Shown here piece after piece: positions 60,718-64,000 of a DNA stretch of 64,000 nt. Where the stretch lies: the NCBI RefSeq assembly GCF_005871085.1, contig NZ_VAUP01000015.1, positions 310,001 through 374,000 of the forward strand, given 5' to 3'. The notes under the pieces were generated by a model. The model made no database searches. It was not told the DNA's origin and saw only the letters and a program-made list of their open reading frames with translations. A program made the translations under genes and the position numbers. The stretch is from Xanthobacter autotrophicus. Lineage in GTDB: Bacteria; Pseudomonadota; Alphaproteobacteria; Rhizobiales; Xanthobacteraceae. Within the stretch, counting starts at the first letter, position 1. Every line of letters begins with the position of its first letter.

Positions 60718-61920
60718 ATGTGCATCGCATGCCTTCCGCGGCACGGCTTTTCCCGCCGCGAAATGCTGAAGCTGTCCGCCCTCTTCACCGCGGCGGGCGC
60801 CCTGCCGCTCCTTCGCGCCGCCGAGGCCCGCGCACAGGAGGCGGACGCACCGGTGCGCATCGGCTACCTGCCCATCACCGACGCGACGCCGCTGCTCGTC
60901 GCCCATGCCAACGGCCTGCTCGAGGCGGAAGGCCTGAAGGCGGAGAAGCCGGTGCTGCTGCGCAGCTGGGCCCAAGTGATCGAAGCTTTCATTTCGGGGC
61001 AGGTCAACGTCATCCACCTGCTCTCCCCCATGACCATGTGGGCGCGCTTCGGCTCCGGCGCCCCGGCTCGCGTCGTGGCCTGGAACCACGTGAGCGGCTC
61101 CGCGCTGACCGTCAGCCCGGATATCGCGTCCGTCGCCGACCTCGCCGGAAAGACGGTGGGGGTGCCGTTCTGGTATTCGATCCACAACGTGGTGGTACAG
61201 AAGCTGCTGCGCGAGAACGGCCTCACGCCAGTGACGAAGAAGACTGGCGCGCCCGCCGCGAACGAGGTGAACCTCGTGGTGATGGCGCCCGCCGACATGC
61301 CCCCCGCCCTCGCCTCCCGCCAGGTCGCCGGCTACATCGTCGCCGAGCCGTTCAATGCGGTGGCGGAGGCGCAGGGCATCGGCAAGGTCCTTCGCTTCAC
61401 GGGCGACGTGTGGAAGGACCATGCCTGCTGCGTCGTGTTCATGCACGAGCGCGATCTCGACGGGCGGCCCGAATGGTCGCAGAAGGTGGTGAACGCCATT
61501 GTGAAGGCGCAGCTGTGGACCCGTGCCAACCGTTCCGAGACCGCGCGCCTCCTCTCCAAGGACGGGCCGAACCGCTACACACCCCACGCCCAGGCGGTGC
61601 TCGACAAGGTGCTGGCCCCGCCGGCGGGCGACACCGAGGCCTATCTGAAGTCCGGCGCCATCCGCCATGCCGACTGGAAGGAAAAGCGCATCGACTTCCA
61701 GCCCTATCCGTTCCCGAGCTACACCGAGGAGCTGGTGCGGAGCCTCAAGGGCACGCTGATCGAGGGCGACGCCACCTTCCTCTCCCGGCTTGATCCCGCC
61801 ACGGCAGCGAAGGAACTGGTGGACGACCGCTTCGTGAAGACGGCGCTGGCGGCCTCCGGCGGGCTCCCCGCCTTCGGTTTTCCTGCCGCCTTCACCCGCA
61901 CTGAGGTGATCGCGCCTTGA
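60718..61920 (+). CDS. Tat-exported ABC substrate-binding protein (NrtA/SsuA-like)
   Basis: 400-residue periplasmic binding protein with an atypical N-terminus MCIACLPRHGFSRREMLKLS, containing both a C-x2-C pair and a twin-arginine signal (SRREMLKL) followed by a hydrophobic segment LFTAAGALPLL. The mature domain belongs to the NMT1/THI5/NrtA family: VRIGYLPITDATPLLVAHAN, PVLLRSWAQVIEAFISGQVN, GYIVAEPFNAVAEAQGIG. The ATG at 60718 has CTGGAGAA upstream. Substrate not predictable; the family covers nitrate, bicarbonate, alkanesulfonates and thiamine precursors. Confidence 0.9.
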   Translation: MCIACLPRHGFSRREMLKLSALFTAAGALPLLRAAEARAQEADAPVRIGYLPITDATPLLVAHANGLLEAEGLKAEKPVLLRSWAQVIEAFISGQVNVIHLLSPMTMWARFGSGAPARVVAWNHVSGSALTVSPDIASVADLAGKTVGVPFWYSIHNVVVQKLLRENGLTPVTKKTGAPAANEVNLVVMAPADMPPALASRQVAGYIVAEPFNAVAEAQGIGKVLRFTGDVWKDHACCVVFMHERDLDGRPEWSQKVVNAIVKAQLWTRANRSETARLLSKDGPNRYTPHAQAVLDKVLAPPAGDTEAYLKSGAIRHADWKEKRIDFQPYPFPSYTEELVRSLKGTLIEGDATFLSRLDPATAAKELVDDRFVKTALAASGGLPAFGFPAAFTRTEVIAP

Positions 61921-62744
61921 ATGCGGAGCCGCAGCAGGTGTCTTTCGCCGCCCGAGCCAATCCGAAGAGCGGCGCGCGCCCTCGCGAGGCCGCGCGGGGC
62001 GGCGGACTCTCGCGTTCCCTGCTCGGCATCGCCGGCCTGCTCGTCCTCCTGGCCTTGTGGTGGCTCGGCACGGATGTGCTGGCCGCACCCGGCAGCTTCG
62101 CGCGGCGCTTCTCGCCCGCGAGCGCGTTCGCCAGTCTCGGCGGCCTGCTGCTTCACTCGGACCTTCCGATCCATGTCTATGTGAGCCTCCAGCGCATCTT
62201 CATCGGCCTCGGCTTCGCGCTGGCCATCGGCGTGCCGCTGGGGCTCGCGGTGGGCACGTTCGGCGCACTGGAAGCGGCGACTACGCCGGCCTTCCAGTTC
62301 CTGCGCATGATCTCGCCGCTCTCGTGGATGCCGCTGGCGGTGATGGTGTTCGGCGTAGGCGACCACCCCATCTATTTCCTGCTCGCCTTCGCCGCGGTGT
62401 GGCCGATCCTGCTGTCCACAGCCGCCGGCGTGCGCCAGCTCGATCCGCGCTGGATCCTGCTTGCGAGGAGCCTTGCGGCGACGCGGTGGGAGATGCTCTC
62501 GCGGGTAATCCTGCCGGGGGTGATGGGGCACATCCTCACCGGCGTGCGCCTCGCCATCGGCATCCTGTGGATCGTGCTTGTTCCGTGCGAGATGCTCGGG
62601 GTCTCCGCCGGGCTCGGCTATTTCATCCTCGATACACGGGATCGCCTCGCCTATTCGGAGCTGATGGCCATGGTGCTGCTCATCGGCGTGCTCGGTTACG
62701 CGCTCGACACCCTCGCCCGCACCCTCTGCCGCCGCTGGTCCTGA
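61917..62744 (+). CDS. ABC transporter permease (SsuC/TauC type)
   Basis: 275-residue inner-membrane protein with BPD_transp_1 domain: helices around LLGIAGLLVLLALWWLG, HVYVSLQRIFIGLGFALAIG, MISPLSWMPLAVMVFGVGDH, and the EAA loop VRQLDPRWILLARSLAATRW followed by VILPGVMGHILTGVRLAIGI and WIVLVPCEMLGVSAGLGYFI. The start is TTG at 61917, overlapping the binding-protein stop (TTGA); the ATG at 61921 is out of frame. Completes the importer. Confidence 0.93.
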   Translation: MNAEPQQVSFAARANPKSGARPREAARGGGLSRSLLGIAGLLVLLALWWLGTDVLAAPGSFARRFSPASAFASLGGLLLHSDLPIHVYVSLQRIFIGLGFALAIGVPLGLAVGTFGALEAATTPAFQFLRMISPLSWMPLAVMVFGVGDHPIYFLLAFAAVWPILLSTAAGVRQLDPRWILLARSLAATRWEMLSRVILPGVMGHILTGVRLAIGILWIVLVPCEMLGVSAGLGYFILDTRDRLAYSELMAMVLLIGVLGYALDTLARTLCRRWS

Positions 62745-62749
62745 GCGGC

Positions 62750-62940
62750 GGACGCGGTTGCGGCGCCACCTTGTCCACGCAGCCGTCGAAGGTCTCGGTG
62801 GCGAGCCATTCCTCCATCTCATCGGCGATGGACTGCGGCATTTCGACGAAGGATAGCCCGCCGTAGCCGCCAAACCGCTTGGCGCGCTGGCGCACGGTGA
62901 GACTTTTCGCCACGGCGAGCGCCTCGGCCAATGGATTTCA
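62750..62940 (-). pseudogene. C-terminal remnant of a flavin-dependent (NtaA/DszA-type) monooxygenase
   Basis: On the minus strand, from about 62940, the frame reads NPLAEALAVAKSLTVRQRAK, RFGGYGGLSFVEMPQSIADE, MEEWLATETFDGCVDKVAPQ, which matches the C-terminal segment of NtaA/SnaA/DmoA-type bacterial luciferase-like monooxygenases (family text like GTPEQIADELEEWF...DGFNI). An in-frame TGA precedes NPLAEAL, and the upstream DNA does not continue the family, so the N-terminal 350 or so residues are gone and the end is cut into unrelated sequence. Its presence beside an ABC importer and flavoprotein supports an organosulfur-related locus. Confidence 0.7.
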
Positions 62941-63054
62941 TTTTCCGAACAGGCCGTTATCGCCTGAGGCGCACCGAAACCGCGGAGGCGGTAGGCGGGC
63001 CTCCTCACCTCTGCTTGGGAGTCTGGTCGCCAGGCGTGGCTGGCGGCAGGGACC

Positions 63055-64000
63055 CTACTCCATGGCGAGGTGACAGGCGGCCGAATGCCCCGGTCCCACG
63101 GCTCGCAACTGCGGCCTGTCGGTACGGCACGCCGCTACGGCCATGGGGCAGCGCGTATGGAAAGCGCAGCCCGGCGGCGGTGCGTAGGGGCTCGGCAGGT
63201 CGCCGGCGAGCGGCGCGGCGCGGTGCGGGCCGCCATCGGTCCGCGGCACCGCGTCGAGCAGCGCTCGCGTATAGGGATGGGCCGGCGCGCGGAACAGGGT
63301 TTCGCGATCGGCCAGCTCGACGATGCGGCCGAGATACATCACCGCCACCCGGTCGCTCACATATTCCACCACCGACAGATCGTGGCTGATGAACAGGAAG
63401 GCGACGCCCAGCGCCTCCTGGAGGTCCGACAGCAGGTTCAGGATCTGCGCCTGCACCGATACGTCCAGCGCCGAGACCGGCTCGTCCAGCACCACCACGG
63501 CGGGATCAAGAGCCAGCGCGCGGGCGATGCCGATGCGCTGGCGCTGGCCGCCGGAGAACTGGTGCGGCGTGCGCTCGGCCGCGTCCTGCGGCAGGCCCAC
63601 CTTGTGCAGCAGGTCGCGGACCCGGGCCCGGCGTTCCTCCCGGGTGCCGACGGCGTGGATATGCAGCGGCTCGGCGATCAGCTCGCCCACGGTCCAGCGC
63701 GGATCAAGGGAGGCGAACGGATCCTGGAACACCATCTGCACCTTGCGCCGCGCGGTGCGCAGGCGGTGGCGCGGCACATGGGTGATGTCCTGCCCGGCGA
63801 GATGAATGCGGCCGCCCGCGGGCTCGATCAGCCGCACGATGGCGCGGCCCAGCGTGGACTTGCCGCAGCCGCTCTCGCCCACGAGGCCAAGCGTCTCGCC
63901 CGGCGCGATCGCGAGCGATACCCCGCTCACCGCCTGCACCGTGCCCCGTCCAGTCTGGAAGCGGATGGAGAGGTCCTCCACCTGAAGCACGGGATCAGGC
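63055..64000 (-). CDS. Oligopeptide/dipeptide ABC transporter ATP-binding protein (DppF/OppF-like), 5' end outside or at the edge
   Basis: ATPase of the oligopeptide-transport class: VGESGCGKSTLGRAIVRLIE (Walker A), FQDPFASLDPRWTVGELIAE (Q-loop), HQFSGGQRQRIGIARALALD (signature), LDEPVSALDVSVQAQILNLL (Walker B), ISHDLSVVEYVSDRVAVMYL (H-loop), and the oligopeptide-class C-terminal cysteine region FHTRCPMAVAACRTDRPQLR. A GTG at 63990 could start it, but the frame continues upstream as PDPVLQVEDLS to the window edge, so the true start is probably beyond 64000. Partner permeases are not visible. Confidence 0.9.
   Translation of the reverse strand, partial: PDPVLQVEDLSIRFQTGRGTVQAVSGVSLAIAPGETLGLVGESGCGKSTLGRAIVRLIEPAGGRIHLAGQDITHVPRHRLRTARRKVQMVFQDPFASLDPRWTVGELIAEPLHIHAVGTREERRARVRDLLHKVGLPQDAAERTPHQFSGGQRQRIGIARALALDPAVVVLDEPVSALDVSVQAQILNLLSDLQEALGVAFLFISHDLSVVEYVSDRVAVMYLGRIVELADRETLFRAPAHPYTRALLDAVPRTDGGPHRAAPLAGDLPSPYAPPPGCAFHTRCPMAVAACRTDRPQLRAVGPGHSAACHLAME

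Overview
The window is GC-rich (with a few AT-rich promoter islands) and reads as chromosome of an alphaproteobacterium of the order Hyphomicrobiales, most likely Xanthobacteraceae (Xanthobacter, Ancylobacter or a relative). Reasons: an Usg-like protein, DUF1289, a TIGR02281 retropepsin, NrsF/SigF pairs, rhizobial-type palindromic repeats, and a 2-haloacid dehalogenase carrying the active-site set I remember for Xanthobacter DhlB at the same residue numbers. The assignment is inferred from protein families, not from a marker gene. No rRNA, tRNA, prophage, intact insertion sequence or CRISPR array was seen.

Layout. 1-8.7 kb: truncated glyA, an ExbB-ExbD-TonB operon, isovaleryl-CoA dehydrogenase, a GIY-YIG gene inside a 40-bp inverted repeat, queA-tgt and an ExoD-like membrane protein. 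8.7-10.6 kb: a palindromic element, an RHH protein, a PfpI-family protein and Usg. 10.7-13.9 kb: CIRCE-controlled groES-groEL, whose 3' end is triplicated as a 92-bp tandem repeat, then a glycine-zipper exported protein. 13.9-23 kb: mfd, sdhE, cobS, DUF1289, membrane retropepsin, a CDF-like protein, an aldo/keto reductase and a DUF900 lipoprotein. 23.4-25.8 kb: a COG0523 metallochaperone with a possible Zur-type site, then a patchy accessory stretch (collagen-like ORF, gene remnants, cysteine-rich CWC protein). 25.8-35.3 kb: malate synthase G, an unrecognised beta-rich protein, LysR/tautomerase, SDR, two GSTs, TetR and the haloacid dehalogenase.

35-41 kb: a probable operon of metallophosphoesterase, cupredoxin, ECF sigma and ZAS anti-sigma; then azoreductase/LysR and a LysR facing a carboxymuconolactone-decarboxylase-family gene. 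41-47.4 kb: a same-strand cluster of PNPOx-like protein, DUF2064 transferase, radical SAM/SPASM enzyme, GT2 glycosyltransferase, nucleoside phosphorylase and methylthioribose-kinase-like enzyme; it looks like an uncharacterised glyco-biosynthetic system with its own 5'-deoxyadenosine/methylthioadenosine salvage and is the best candidate here for an undescribed system. 47.4-57.8 kb: cytochrome b561 plus a sulfite-oxidase-fold molybdoenzyme, a large GT-C-like membrane protein, and two separate SigF/NrsF-type sigma/anti-sigma pairs around two paralogous alpha/beta hydrolases and a CGNR regulator. One sigma gene and a divergent small exported-protein gene share a GTAAC-N16/17-CGRA-type promoter. 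58.3-64 kb: an overlapping operon of AhpD-like protein, acyl-CoA-dehydrogenase-like flavoprotein and an ABC importer of the nitrate/sulfonate/taurine type, a remnant of a flavin monooxygenase, and an oligopeptide ABC ATPase that runs off the end.

Themes: redox and electrophile stress (GSTs, azoreductase, tautomerase, MsrP-like enzyme, SigF/NrsF) and use of unusual carbon or sulfur sources (haloacids, glyoxylate, organosulfur compounds), each next to its own regulator.
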